NCBI GenBank assembly: GCA_902468045.1
Contig: CABQXG010000113.1
Coordinates: forward strand, 1-5,370
Direction of reading: 5' to 3'
Length of the DNA: 5,370 nucleotides
Origin: an uncultured Collinsella sp.
Lineage (GTDB): Bacteria; Actinomycetota; Coriobacteriia; Coriobacteriales; Coriobacteriaceae
The position numbers were made by a program, and so were the translations under genes. The notes under the pieces are model-generated. The model searched no databases and was not told where the DNA came from. It was given only the letters and a program-made list of their open reading frames with translations. Below are positions 5,353-5,370 of this stretch, in pieces; within the stretch, counting starts at the first letter, position 1; each line of letters begins with the position of its first letter.

Positions 5353-5370
5353 CCGGTGCAGCCGCATCGG
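5353..5370 (+). terminator. Hairpin at window edge, possible incomplete terminator
   Basis: CCGGTGC (5353-5359), loop AGCC, and GCATCGG (5364-5370) form a 7-bp stem with one G-T pair, 36 bases after the stop of the wall protein gene. Any T-run would lie beyond the window, so whether it is a rho-independent terminator cannot be decided here. ACGGGGT immediately before the stem could extend it if the unseen sequence is complementary. Confidence 0.35.

Overview
The window looks like chromosomal DNA from a high-GC Gram-positive bacterium, most likely an actinobacterium of the Coriobacteriia type (Collinsella/Olsenella-like). This placement is inference. It rests on GC-rich coding sequence at the left end, a SUF iron-sulfur operon in the order sufC-sufB with a divergent Rrf2/IscR-type regulator, and a secreted protein that ends in a sortase-type cell-wall sorting signal. 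No RNA genes, insertion sequences or CRISPR arrays were seen.

Layout. Positions 1-1253 (minus strand) hold sufB, cut by the left edge so that its last residues are missing. Positions 1266-2066 (minus) hold sufC, 12 bp upstream of sufB and clearly in the same operon. Positions 2067-2245 are a divergent control region. It carries an inverted repeat TTAGTC-N12-GACTAA that overlaps a TTGACT -35 candidate for the suf operon, and a direct repeat GGTGTACT just upstream of sufC. Positions 2246-2677 (plus) encode an IscR-like Rrf2 regulator with three clustered cysteines. Eight bases later comes a two-gene cassette: a minimal nucleotidyltransferase (2686-2973, GSX10DXD motif) overlapped by an HI0074-type HEPT-like partner (2960-3379, RX4HXY motif). 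This cassette is visibly more AT-rich than the suf genes. Positions 3380-3507 form a control region with three copies of GTTGTTG, two direct and one inverted. Positions 3508-5316 encode a 602-residue secreted, cell-wall-anchored protein: signal peptide, lysozyme-like domain, long low-complexity linker, then an MPKTG sorting signal. The last 54 bases contain a hairpin that may be the left part of a terminator cut by the window edge.

How the parts fit. SufB and SufC belong to the SufBC(2)D scaffold/ATPase that assembles Fe-S clusters. The divergent Rrf2 protein is the obvious candidate to sense Fe-S status and repress or adjust suf, and the inverted repeat between them is the obvious candidate operator. 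The NTase/HEPT pair may be a toxin-antitoxin module that is read through from the regulator gene. The surface protein is a separate transcription unit, probably acting on peptidoglycan or displayed on the wall.
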